Part shown: in pieces, positions 19,030-28,400 of the stretch
Layout: every line of letters starts with the position of its first letter
Position numbering within the stretch: the first letter of the stretch is position 1
Origin: Streptomyces sp. NBC_00358
Lineage (GTDB): Bacteria; Actinomycetota; Actinomycetes; Streptomycetales; Streptomycetaceae
Length of the DNA: 64,000 bases
Assembly: GCF_036099295.1 (NCBI RefSeq)
Contig: NZ_CP107976.1
Location: 2,294,001 to 2,358,000, forward strand
Direction: 5' to 3'
Translations under genes and position numbers: made by a program
Notes under the pieces: generated by a model
Database searches by the model: none
What the model saw: only the letters and a program-made list of their open reading frames with translations
What the model was told of the DNA's origin: nothing

Positions 19030-20346
19030 TCATGAGCCACCGGGTGCGGTGGCCGGCGCGGTGGGCAGGTCGTGCCGTGCGCGCAGGGGACCGATCAGCA
19101 GCAACAGGGGGCTGACCGCGAGACCGGCGGTCAGCAGCCACAGCGTCGGCCTGAGCCCGAGCGCCGTGCCGAGCACGCCGCCGAGCAGGGAACCGAACGG
19201 AATGGCGCCGAAGTTGGCCACCGAGATGCAGGCCGTGATGCGGCCGAGCAGCTGGGGTGGGCAGTACCGCTGGCGGAACGCGCCCTGGATCACATTGGCG
19301 AGGACCACACCGAGGGCGAGGAGGGCGCTGCCCGCCGCGAGCGCGGCGAGCATCCAGCCCTTCCCGCCCATCGGGATCAGCAGTGCGAAGGGGGCCGTGG
19401 CGGCGGTGGCCACCAGCAGACCGCGTGCGGTGCCCCAGCGGGCGGTGACCCGCTTGGCACCGGTCGCGCCGAGGATGCCGCCGACGCTGCTGGAGGCCAG
19501 CAGCCAGCCGACGGCGCTCTCGGGCACAGCCAGCTGCCGGATCATGAAGACCGGCAGGATCGCCTGATACGCCGTCAGCAGCAGGTTGGTGACGGTGCCG
19601 TAGGCGGTCAGCACACGCAGGTACGGGTCGCGCACCGTGTACTGGAGGCCCTCGCGGATGTCCTGACGCAGCGGGGTGCGCTCCGGGGGCCGCTCGGGCC
19701 GGGGTTCCCGGCTGCGGATGCCGAGCAGGCACAGCGCCGAGACGAGGAAGGTGCCGGCGTTGGCCAGCAGGCCCGACACGGCGCCGAAGCCCTGCGCGAG
19801 CAGACCGCCGCCGCCGAGTCCGGCGACCTGGGCCACCGACTCGCTGCCCTGCAACTTGGCGTTGGCGTCCTGGAGTTGGTCCCGGTGCACGATGGAGGGC
19901 ACGTACACCTTGTACGAGATCCCGAAGAACACCGCGGCGAGGCCGTTGAGGAGCGCCACGACGAGCAGGTGGGTCATGGTGAGCATGCCGAACCAGGCCG
20001 CGACGGGCACGCTCGCGAGCAGCACCAGCGAGCCGAGGTTGCACACGAGCATCAGCGGCCGGCGGCGCATCCGGTCCACCCAGGCGCCGGCCGGCAGGCC
20101 GATCAGCAGCCAGGGCAGCCAGGGTGCGGCGGCCAGCACACTCACGCTGAGCGTGCTGGCGTTCAGGGTGACCACGGCGACCAGGGGCATGGAGACCGTG
20201 GTGATGTTGATGCCGACCCGGTTGGTCGTCTCGCCGAGCCAGAGGAGGCGGAAGTCGCGGTGCCGGGACAGGTCGGGGCGGGGGGTGGCGAGCGTGGCGG
20301 TCGGGGTGGCGTCCATGGCCTCTTTCCTGGTGGTGTCCGTGCTCAT
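19030..20346 (-). CDS. MFS exporter (DHA3/EntS-like)
   Basis: 438 residues with about 12 membrane helices. The loop 2-3 motif is GAWVDRMRRRP (around residue 70). The ATG at 20346 overlaps the lyase gene's stop by 4 bases. Its position between the diaminoacid genes and the PPTase suggests export of the NRPS product or self-protection. A second exporter of the same type is found at 55805-57259, so the two assembly lines may each have one. Confidence 0.88.
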   Translation of the reverse strand: MSTDTTRKEAMDATPTATLATPRPDLSRHRDFRLLWLGETTNRVGINITTVSMPLVAVVTLNASTLSVSVLAAAPWLPWLLIGLPAGAWVDRMRRRPLMLVCNLGSLVLLASVPVAAWFGMLTMTHLLVVALLNGLAAVFFGISYKVYVPSIVHRDQLQDANAKLQGSESVAQVAGLGGGGLLAQGFGAVSGLLANAGTFLVSALCLLGIRSREPRPERPPERTPLRQDIREGLQYTVRDPYLRVLTAYGTVTNLLLTAYQAILPVFMIRQLAVPESAVGWLLASSSVGGILGATGAKRVTARWGTARGLLVATAATAPFALLIPMGGKGWMLAALAAGSALLALGVVLANVIQGAFRQRYCPPQLLGRITACISVANFGAIPFGSLLGGVLGTALGLRPTLWLLTAGLAVSPLLLLIGPLRARHDLPTAPATAPGGS

Positions 20347-21950
20347 GCCGCTGCCGCCTTCTGTACGGCCTCGGCGAGTTGGGCCCCGGCGTCCGACCAG
20401 CGGTCTCGGCGTGCGGTCGACTCGGCGCGGTGGGCGGCGAGCCGGCGGCGCAGCGGTGGCAGCCCGTCCGTCCCCGGTCCGCCTCCGTGGGCGCAGGCGG
20501 CGGCCACGCGGTCGGGGGCGAGGTCGGGGGTGAGGGCGCCCTCGAAGCGGGCGGTCTCCTCCAGGGAGCGGCCGGAGTCGAGCGCGGCCAGCACGGTCTC
20601 GCCGACCAGGTGGTGCGCGGCCCGGAACGGCATGCCCTCCAGGACCAGCCGTTCCGCCAGGTACGTCGCCGCGGTGAACCCCTCGCGGGCCCGCGCGGCC
20701 ATCCGCTCCGGCAGCGGTTCGGTGCCCGCCACCACCAGCCGCAGCAGCGTCACGGCGTCGGTCGTGTCGCTCAGGCCGGGCCACAGGTGGCGCATGGCCT
20801 CGGTGCCGACGGCGATGGCGTTGGTGTAGCCGGCGGTGGTCATGGCCGAGGCCGCGCCCACGAAGGCGCCGAGGCTCGCGGTGGAACGGCCCTGGATGTG
20901 TTCGAGCAGGAACGGGTTGCGCTTCTGCGGCATCATCGAGCTGGAGCCGACCAGGGTGTCGGCCACCCGCAGCAGCGCCGCCTCCTCGGACGTCCACACG
21001 CTCAGGTCGCGGGCGACCCGGGCGAGTGTGACACCGAGCATCGCGGACGTGGAGAGCAGGTTCAGCGCGAAATCCCTGGAGGCCACGGCGTCCACCGAGT
21101 TGGGGGCGGCCTCGGTGAACCCCAGGAGCTGGGCGGTGCGTTCGGGGTCGACGGGCACGGAGGTGCCGCCGATCGCGCCGGCGCCCAGCGGGTTCACGTC
21201 CAACTGGCGTCCGGCGTCGAGAAGTTCGCCGTAGGCGCGCAGCACGGCGACTGCGACCCCGGTCAGATAGTGCCCGTAGGTGATCGGAACGGCGGGCTGG
21301 CCGTGGGTGTACGCCGGCATGGTCACGTCCGCGTACCGGTCGGCCTTCTCCAGCAGTACGGCGGCCAGCCGGTCCACCGCGTCCAGCAGGGCCAGGTAGG
21401 GAGTGCGGGCCTTCAGCCGGGCGGTGGTGGCGTTGAGGTCGTTGCGGGAGCGGCCGGTGTGCAGGATGCCGCCGGTCTCGTCGCCCAACTGCTCGATCAG
21501 GAAGCCCTCGTAGGCCAGATACACCCCGCGCGGCATCGGACGCCCGCGCACCGGCCCGAAGTTCTCCGCGCGCAGTTGTTCCACGGCCCGCAGCAGAGCG
21601 GCGGCCCGGGCGGGGTCCACGACTCCGCGCTCGCCGAGCATGATCAGGTGGGCCCGGTCCACCTCGCTGATGCGGCGCAGCTCGCCGCCCAGCGGATCCG
21701 CCGACTCCTCGGACACGTACTGGTCGTAGACGATGGCGTGCGCCTCGGGATCCAGGGCCGAGCTGAGCCGTCCGGTGGCGACTCCGTCACGCGCGGGGGC
21801 GGTGGTCGTACGAGGTCCTTGGGGGCGGGAGGCGGCCGGCGCCGGTGCGCCCGGCACCGGCGAGGGCGCGGGGTCGGGGTTCCGCGCCGGCCCGGTGTTC
21901 GGGTCGAAGCCCGCCCGCTCGTCGGTCCCGTGCCTGCTCACGGCGGTCAT
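20343..21950 (-). CDS. Argininosuccinate-lyase-family enzyme (probable diaminoacid-forming lyase)
   Basis: 535 residues. About 60 N-terminal residues are Pro/Ala-rich and not part of the family; the rest is a fumarase/ASL fold. HTGRSRNDLNAT matches the ASL motif (Leu replaces the usual Gln), and GSSSMMPQKRNPF is the superfamily signature with the catalytic Ser loop. The family releases fumarate from an N-succinyl adduct. Beside a PLP beta-replacement enzyme and a threonine-kinase-like protein, it likely cleaves an aspartate adduct to free the side-chain amine of 2,3-diaminobutyrate, as proposed (from memory) for DabB in friulimicin. True arginine biosynthesis is less likely: no argG is next to it. 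Confidence 0.82.
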   Translation of the reverse strand: MTAVSRHGTDERAGFDPNTGPARNPDPAPSPVPGAPAPAASRPQGPRTTTAPARDGVATGRLSSALDPEAHAIVYDQYVSEESADPLGGELRRISEVDRAHLIMLGERGVVDPARAAALLRAVEQLRAENFGPVRGRPMPRGVYLAYEGFLIEQLGDETGGILHTGRSRNDLNATTARLKARTPYLALLDAVDRLAAVLLEKADRYADVTMPAYTHGQPAVPITYGHYLTGVAVAVLRAYGELLDAGRQLDVNPLGAGAIGGTSVPVDPERTAQLLGFTEAAPNSVDAVASRDFALNLLSTSAMLGVTLARVARDLSVWTSEEAALLRVADTLVGSSSMMPQKRNPFLLEHIQGRSTASLGAFVGAASAMTTAGYTNAIAVGTEAMRHLWPGLSDTTDAVTLLRLVVAGTEPLPERMAARAREGFTAATYLAERLVLEGMPFRAAHHLVGETVLAALDSGRSLEETARFEGALTPDLAPDRVAAACAHGGGPGTDGLPPLRRRLAAHRAESTARRDRWSDAGAQLAEAVQKAAAA

Positions 21951-23203
21951 GTCAGCGCCTCCTGCCGTTCCGGTGCCGCGTACGACACCGCCTCCGCGAG
22001 CGCGTCGACGCCCTGGGCCGCCGCGTCGGCGGCCTGCGCCGGGTGGTCCGCGAGGGCGATGACGTGGCCGAGGCGGCCGCGGAAGTCGGTGGCGGGGCCG
22101 ACGGGTTCGCCGGGTGCCCGGTAGAGGGTCGCCTCGACGACACCCGGGACGCGGCGGGCGCGTTCGGCGGCCTCGAACAGGTCGGGGGCGAGGATGCCGT
22201 CGCGGTCGACGGTGAGGAAGCGGATCGAGGCGCGGCCGTACCTGCTGCGCTCCGGGTCGGCCGGGCGGCCGAGCGCGGCCAGCACCTGCGCGCGCACCAG
22301 GTCGACGCCGACGACCCTGCGCACCAGTTCGGGGATCATGCCCCCGGCCAGCCGCGGGTTGACCTCGATGACCTTCGCGGCGGGACCGTCGAGCCGTAGC
22401 TCCACATGGGCCGCGCCCCAGCCGAGACCGAGGGCCGTGACGGCGCGCACCGCGGTCCGGCGCAGCTCGCGCTCCAGGTCCGCCGGGAGCGCCGCCGGCA
22501 CGTCGTGGCCGACCTCGACGAACGCGGGCAGCGGGCCGACGTGCTTGGCGACGGTCACCACGGCCTCGGTGCCGAACACCTCGACCGAGAACTCCGCGCC
22601 GGTCAGATACTCCTCGACCAGGATCCGGCCGGGTGTCGCCACCCCGCGCTCGTTCGTGGTCGCCGCCAGCAGGGTGCGCGCGTGCCCGGCCACCTCTTCG
22701 TGGTCGGCGCACAGCCGCACGCCCAGGCTGCCGGAGCCCTGGACCGGCTTGACCACGACGGGCAGGCGGGCCGCCGCCGCGGCCGACACCGCCGCGTCCA
22801 CCCGGTCCACGATCGCGAAGCCCGGCACGCCCACCCCGGCCGCGGCGAGCATGCGCCGCTGCCGGCCCTTGTCCCGCACGGCCCGCACCGCGTCGGCGGA
22901 GGGGCCGGGAAGGCCGAGGCGGGCGGCCAGCTCCGCCGCGGCCGAAACGTAGTACTCGGAGCTGGTCAGCACGCCCGCGATCGGCGTCTCGGCGGCCAAC
23001 AGGGCTGCCATCGAGCGCAGTTCGCTCTCGTCGGAGGTGTCCACGACCACGGTCCGCAGACCGTCCTCGGCCGCGTACGGATAGCGGGCCGGGTCCGCGC
23101 TCAACAGGACGGGAACCACGCCGAGTTCGGCCGCCCGTCGGGCGAACAGCCTTCCGGTGCCTGTGGTGTTGGACTCCACCAGGAGCAGCAGTCCCCCGTT
23201 CAT
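21947..23203 (-). CDS. ATP-grasp enzyme of the diaminoacid cassette
   Basis: 418 residues. The N-terminal domain (about 1-100) starts GGLLLLVESNTTG. ATP-grasp motifs are LPVVVKPVQGSGSLGV (about 135-150), VEEYLTGAEFSVEVFG, and the metal/ATP site VIEVNPRLAGGMIPELV (about 290). Unlike the three ligases of the left cluster, it keeps the classic E-x-N-x-R motif. It is coupled by ATGA on both sides to the PLP enzyme and the lyase. Possible roles: activating the carboxylate that receives the amine donor, or coupling the diaminoacid to another acid. A similar gene set is known in lipopeptide clusters with 2,3-diaminobutyrate. Confidence 0.8.
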   Translation of the reverse strand: MNGGLLLLVESNTTGTGRLFARRAAELGVVPVLLSADPARYPYAAEDGLRTVVVDTSDESELRSMAALLAAETPIAGVLTSSEYYVSAAAELAARLGLPGPSADAVRAVRDKGRQRRMLAAAGVGVPGFAIVDRVDAAVSAAAAARLPVVVKPVQGSGSLGVRLCADHEEVAGHARTLLAATTNERGVATPGRILVEEYLTGAEFSVEVFGTEAVVTVAKHVGPLPAFVEVGHDVPAALPADLERELRRTAVRAVTALGLGWGAAHVELRLDGPAAKVIEVNPRLAGGMIPELVRRVVGVDLVRAQVLAALGRPADPERSRYGRASIRFLTVDRDGILAPDLFEAAERARRVPGVVEATLYRAPGEPVGPATDFRGRLGHVIALADHPAQAADAAAQGVDALAEAVSYAAPERQEALT

Positions 23204-24252
23204 GACGCGATCTCCGGCATCATCACGTCGTCGAAGCCGCGCCGCGCCCACAGCAGCCGGGACCAGACCGGCGGCGCGTCCAGCGGGTGCTCCACGGTGA
23301 CCGGGCCGCCGCCCGGCGCGGGTGCCGGGACGATGTTCTGCTCGCGCAGCCAGACGTCGTTGTAGACGGTGGACTGGTAGCGGTAGCCCTCGTCGGGCAG
23401 CACCATCACCACCGTGCTGTCCGGGTTCTGTGCCGCCCACCAGGACGCCACCTGGAAGGACGCGCCGCTGGTCGGGCCCATGAACAGGCCGTGGGTGCGG
23501 TAGAGCTCGTGCGTCGCGTGGAACGCCTCGGCGGCGGTCACCCAGTGCGCCTCGTCGTACGCCGAGTGCCGCACGTTGCCCGGGTGGATGCTGCTGCCCA
23601 GACCGCGCAGGGTGCGCGGGGCGTCCGGGGTGCCGAAGATGATGCTGCCGTGGGTGTCGACGCCGGCCAGGTGCAACTGCGGGTTGGCGGGCCGCAGGGC
23701 GGCGGCGAGCCCGCCCGTCGAACCGCCCGAACCGACCGGTCCCACCAGGCAGTCGACAGCGCCGACGGTGTCACCGATCAGGTCGGCGACGATCCCGTAG
23801 GCCCCCGGGTTGTCGGGGTTGTCGTACTGGCCGGGGACGAACGCGTCCGGCCGCTGCCGGCACAGCTCGGCCACCCGGGCCAGCCGGGCGCCCTGGATGC
23901 CGCCGGGCTGGCCGGTGTGCTGGACGATCTCCACCGTCGTGCCGAGCATCTCCAGTCTGGTGCGCAGTTCCTGGTCGATGGCGGAGTCGCCGACGATGGT
24001 CAGCGGGTAGCCGCGCAGCCCGCACACCATGGCCAGGCCGAGCGCGAAGGTTCCGGAGGAGGTCTCGATGACCGGGGTGCCCGGGGTGAGCACCCCGGCG
24101 GCCTCGGCCCGGTCGATGATGTAGCGGGCGGGCAGCAGCTTCATGAGGCTGAAGGCCGCAGCGTAGAGGTTGTCGCTCACCTTGATGATGCGTGGCAGCT
24201 CGGTGGCCTCCACGATCGAGGAGTGAGCCTTGGGGAGGATCGTCGTCGTCAT
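23200..24252 (-). CDS. PLP-dependent beta-replacement enzyme (cysteine-synthase-like; DabA/SbnA type)
   Basis: About 350 residues, fold type II PLP family. The PLP lysine is in FSLMKLLPARY (about residue 38). The substrate loop reads ETSSGTFALG, where cysteine synthases have SGNT, and the phosphate-binding loop is VGSGGSTGG. Homologues such as SbnA displace phosphate from O-phosphoserine with an amino acid. With the PduX-like kinase next door, O-phosphothreonine is the more likely substrate here, giving a 2,3-diaminobutyrate adduct. The start is either the ATG at 24252 or a GTG three codons earlier (24261); neither has a strong RBS. Confidence 0.85.
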   Translation of the reverse strand: MTTTILPKAHSSIVEATELPRIIKVSDNLYAAAFSLMKLLPARYIIDRAEAAGVLTPGTPVIETSSGTFALGLAMVCGLRGYPLTIVGDSAIDQELRTRLEMLGTTVEIVQHTGQPGGIQGARLARVAELCRQRPDAFVPGQYDNPDNPGAYGIVADLIGDTVGAVDCLVGPVGSGGSTGGLAAALRPANPQLHLAGVDTHGSIIFGTPDAPRTLRGLGSSIHPGNVRHSAYDEAHWVTAAEAFHATHELYRTHGLFMGPTSGASFQVASWWAAQNPDSTVVMVLPDEGYRYQSTVYNDVWLREQNIVPAPAPGGGPVTVEHPLDAPPVWSRLLWARRGFDDVMMPEIAS

Positions 24253-24253
24253 G

Positions 24254-25171
24254 TCAGTCACCCGTTGTGTAGTTCCACTGCTCGTCGATACCGGTGCCGC
24301 GCAGGAGTTCCTGCGCCCGTGCGGTGCGCGCCTCGACCTCGGGGTCGTCCCGGTCGAAGAGGAGCCCCGCGATGTCCCCGCTGTGTGCCACCTGCACGCC
24401 GACGGCGCCGCAGGTCCGCTGGATGTCCCGGATCCGGTCGAAGCCCGGAACCGGCAGATGCCGCTGGTTGATCTCCGCGCTCGCCGTCGCCACCGAGCCG
24501 AGCAGGGCGACGTCCTTCATCTGGATGGCCTCGCGCAGCATGTCCCGCAGGACGGCGAACCGCTCGGCCTCGGCCCCGTCGTAGCGGGCCGGCGGGAGGG
24601 CCAGCGTGTCGACGCCCTTGCCGCGGTTGGACGGCCGTGAGCCGAAGCCCAGCACCCGCAGCGGCGGCATCCGGTAGCCGAAGTCCTCGATGACGGTGCC
24701 CTCGCGCTGGGCGAACAGCACGGTGGAGTCCTCGAACATCAGCGAGTCCGAGGCGGTCTCCGCGCGCACCGCCAGCCGGGCCACCACCCGCGGCGGCAGC
24801 GGATCGGCGAAGGCGTCCTTCACGGCCCAGATGGCCGACAGCACATCGCTGGTCGAGGAGCCGAAGCCGCGGCACAGCGGCACGTCCCCGGTCAGCTCCA
24901 GATGTCCGCCGACCGCTCCGGCGCCGGCCGGCACCACCTCCCGCACGGCCAGTTCGGCCGCGCGCCGCGCCTTTCCCTTCCAGCCCGGCGACACGGTGAC
25001 CTCGGCGCCGGGAGCCGGCGTGAAGGTCGCCCGGGTCGAGTGAAGGGTGCTGGGCAGCGTCACGAGCCCGCGCACGGAACCCTCTCGGCCGGTGAAGACA
25101 CCCTGCAGAATCTCGCCGTGATGGACGGGGGCCGAAGCTGCCCCGACACGCCAGTCGGAATGATCCACCAT
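24254..25171 (-). CDS. GHMP kinase, PduX-like (probable L-threonine/serine kinase)
   Basis: 305 residues. The N-terminal SAPVHHGEILQG resembles the PduX start motif, and the GHMP ATP loop is PLCRGFGSSTSDV (98-110), close to the GSSTAD loop of PduX L-threonine kinases. The product would be O-phospho-L-threonine, the activated substrate for the PLP enzyme coded just downstream. Homoserine kinase is the main alternative. It is first in the leftward run from 25171 to 14627, so the promoter should lie in 25172-25365. That stretch has no gene and shows only GC-rich repeats of GACGCGC type. Confidence 0.8.
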   Translation of the reverse strand: MVDHSDWRVGAASAPVHHGEILQGVFTGREGSVRGLVTLPSTLHSTRATFTPAPGAEVTVSPGWKGKARRAAELAVREVVPAGAGAVGGHLELTGDVPLCRGFGSSTSDVLSAIWAVKDAFADPLPPRVVARLAVRAETASDSLMFEDSTVLFAQREGTVIEDFGYRMPPLRVLGFGSRPSNRGKGVDTLALPPARYDGAEAERFAVLRDMLREAIQMKDVALLGSVATASAEINQRHLPVPGFDRIRDIQRTCGAVGVQVAHSGDIAGLLFDRDDPEVEARTARAQELLRGTGIDEQWNYTTGD

Positions 25172-25365
25172 GTCCTTGACCTTCTGTTGCCGGTGAAGCC
25201 GTGACCTGCGGACGCCATCACGCTACGGAGGCCGCGGGCCCCCGTCCGGCGGCAAGAGCGGCAGGTTGTGGGCGGTTGGCGGCGGACCCCCGACGCGCAC
25301 ACGGCCGCTCCGGGGCTCGCGTCGCACGCACGACAACGCCCGGACCCGCGACGCGCGCACACGAA

Positions 25366-25402
25366 GATGCCCGGACCCGCCGTGTCGGCAGGCCCGGGCA
25401 TC
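25366..25402 (-). terminator. Terminator after the NRPS operon
   Basis: A perfect 9-bp stem (GATGCCCGG / CCGGGCATC) with a 19-base GC-rich loop begins 12 bases past the thioesterase stop codon. It likely ends the leftward mutase-NRPS transcript and separates it from the diaminoacid-ilv operon. Confidence 0.65.
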
Positions 25403-25413
25403 CGGTTCCCGTT

Positions 25414-28400
25414 CTACTGGCGCACTCCGCGCAACTGCTCGCCCAGCACCTTGCCGATCTCCCGCAGCGGTTCGGCGCCGGTCATCTCCCAGTGCTCGCA
25501 GTCCACGTCGTACTCCTCGATCCGGCCGAGAACGTACGGTGCCCAGGAGCCGGCGCCGCTCTGCGCGGCCGGCGTCCGCGAGGCGTTGAAGAACACCGCG
25601 TTGCCGCCGAACCGCCGCTCGGGCACGTACCGGTACCGCATCTCCAGGTGCGCCGCCGTCGCCTCGACGACCGCGGCGGCCTGCACCGGGTCCAGGGCTC
25701 CGAGGATCGGGTCCTCGCGCCGCAGCAGCTCGGCGAGTTCGGCGGGATCGGGCGCCGAGTCGGCGCAGGCCGCGTCGAGTCGGGCGCCACGGGTGCCGAG
25801 GAAGGCGGTGAGCACCTCGCGCCCGTCCACGACGGGGGCGGTGAAGCCCTCGGGCAGCGGATAGGCGTCCAGCAGGCCGAGCAGGGCCACCTCCTCGCCG
25901 AGCTCCTCCAGGCGGGCGGCGATCGCGTGTGCCACCAGTCCGCCGAAGGACCAGCCCATCAGGTGGTACGGCCCGTGCGGCTGGACGGAGCGGATCTCGG
26001 CCACGTAGGTGTCGGCCATCTCCGCCATGCTGCCCGGCCGCAGTGCCGGATCGGTCAACTCCCTTGCCTGCAGGCCGATCAGCGGCCGTTCGTCGAGGTG
26101 CCGCAGCAGTCCGGCATAGCACCAGCTCATCCCGGAGACCGGGTGCACGCAGAACAGCGGCGGTTCGCCGGAGGCGGCCCGGATCGGCAGCAGTGTCTCC
26201 AGCGGGTTCCCGCCGGCGTTCTCGGCGATGTGCTCGGCCAGCAGGGCCGGGGTCGGGTACTGGAACAGGTCCCGGATGGTGACCGGGGTGTCCCAGACCG
26301 CCCGGATCCGGCCGATGAGCCGGGTGGCGAGCAGGGAGTGTCCGCCGAGGTGGAAGAAGTGGTCGTCGATGGTGACGGACGGCACCCCGAGCACGGCCGC
26401 GTACAGGCCGCACAGGATCTCCTCGGCGGGGGTCCGCGGGGAGCGCCCCCCGGTGGCCTCGGCCCGCGGCGGCTCGGGCAGGGCGCGCCGGTCCAGCTTG
26501 CCGTTCACGGTGAGCGGCAGGGAGTCCAGGGCGACGATCGCGGCGGGCACCATGTACTCGGGCAGCGCGGCGGCCGCGTGCCGGCGCAGCTCGGAGAGGT
26601 CCACCGGGGCTTCGGCGGCCACCACGTACGCCACCAGCCGCTTGTCGCCCGGCCGGTCCTCGCGGATCATCACCGCGCACTGCGCGACCGACGGGTGCCT
26701 CAGCAGCGCCGACTCGATCTCGCCGGGCTCGATGCGGAACCCGCGCAGCTTGATCTGCTGGTCGGCGCGGCCCAGGTACTCCAGCGCCCCCTCCTGGCTC
26801 CAGCGGGCCAGGTCCCCGGTGCGGTACATCCGCGAGCCGGGCGCCCCGTACGGGTTCGCGACGAACCGCTCGGCGCTCAGCACCGGCTGCCCGATGTAGC
26901 CGTGCGCGAGCCCGTGCCCGGCGACGTACAGCTCCCCGGGCACGCCCGGCGGCAGCAGCCGCAGGTTCTCGTCGAGGACGTAGGAGTGCTTGCCCGCGAT
27001 GGGCCGGCCGATGGGGATGGCGGGCGCGGACGCGGTGATGGTGTGGGCGGTGGTGAAGCCCATGCTCTCCGCCGGGCCGTAGCCGTTGACGAGGTGCAGG
27101 TGGGGATGGTCGGCCAGGGCCTTGGCGGTGTGCGCGGGCGAGGCCGCCTCACCGGCCGTCATGGCCTCCCGGACCCGGGAGAACACGGCCGGGTGCTCGT
27201 CGAGCATGTGGTTGAACAGGCTCGCCGACATCTGCAGGGTGGTGACGCCGTGCCGCTCCACCAGCTCCGCGATCTGGTGCGGGTCGGTGGGCTGGCCGGG
27301 CTGCAGTACGCAGACACCGCCGTGCAGCAGCGGCCCGAACACCTCCAGCGCGAACGCGTCCCAGGACACCGGCGAGCTCTGCAGATACGTCTGCTCAGGA
27401 CCGAAGTGGAGGTAGTCCGGCCCGATGAAGGTGGCCGCGAGGGCCCGGTGCGAGGCCGCCACGCCCTTAGGCACCCCGGTCGAGCCCGAGGTGAACATGA
27501 CGCACGCGGTGGCCTCCGGGTGCCCGCCGGTCTCCACGGGCGTCCCGGACAGGGCGCTGATCACGGCCGCGTCCACGGTCAGGTCGACCAGGGGCGCCGC
27601 GGTCGGCAGCGCGGTCAGATGGGTCTGGGTGACCAGGGCGGACGGCCGCGTCTGCCCCAGCACGGTGGTGAGCCGGTCGGCGGGGAACTGCGGGTCCAGC
27701 ACGGTGTATCCGGCGCCCGCCTTCAGTACCGCGAGGATCGTGGCGATCAGATGCGGCGAGCGCTCCAGGTGCAGGGCGACGAGGCTGCCCGGGGTGACTC
27801 CGCGGGTGGTCAGGTGCCGGGCCAGCCGGTTGGACCACACGTCGAGTTCGGCGTACGTCAGCCGCTGCTCCTCGAAGACCAGCGCCAGGGAGTCCGGGGT
27901 GCGGGCCGCCTGCCCGGCGAAGAGCCCGTCGAGCCCGAGGACCGGCGCCCGCGTCGGCACACCGCTCCAGTCCAGCACCCGCTCCCGCTCGCCCTCGGAC
28001 AGCAGGCCGAGCTCGGAGAGGGGCAGTTCGGGGTCCGTCACGGCCGCCTGGAGCAGTCGTACGAGACGGTCGGCGGCGGCCTCGATCGTCCTCGCGTCGT
28101 ACAGGTCGGTGGCGTACTCGACGGTGATGTCCAGTCCGCCGGGCTCGCCGTCCGCACCCCGGTGCTCGGCGAACGCGAAGGTCAGGTCGAACTTCGCCAC
28201 GGAGGCCGACGGGAAGGCGAACTCGCCCTCCAGATCGCCCAGTCGGGGCGCCTCGGTGGAGGTGTCGCCGACGGTGAGCATGACCTGGAAGAGGGGGTGG
28301 CGGGCCGTGGTCCGCTCGGGGTTGAGGATCTCGACGAGCCGGTCGAAGGGCAGGTCCTGGTGCGCCCAGGCGGCGAGGTCGCTCTCCCGGACGCGGGTCA

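Noticed and set aside
20343..21950. Arginine biosynthesis genes (argH with argF at 48859)
   Set aside because: The lyase is fused into a diaminoacid cassette, the carbamoyltransferase lacks ornithine-binding residues, and no argG or other arg genes are present.
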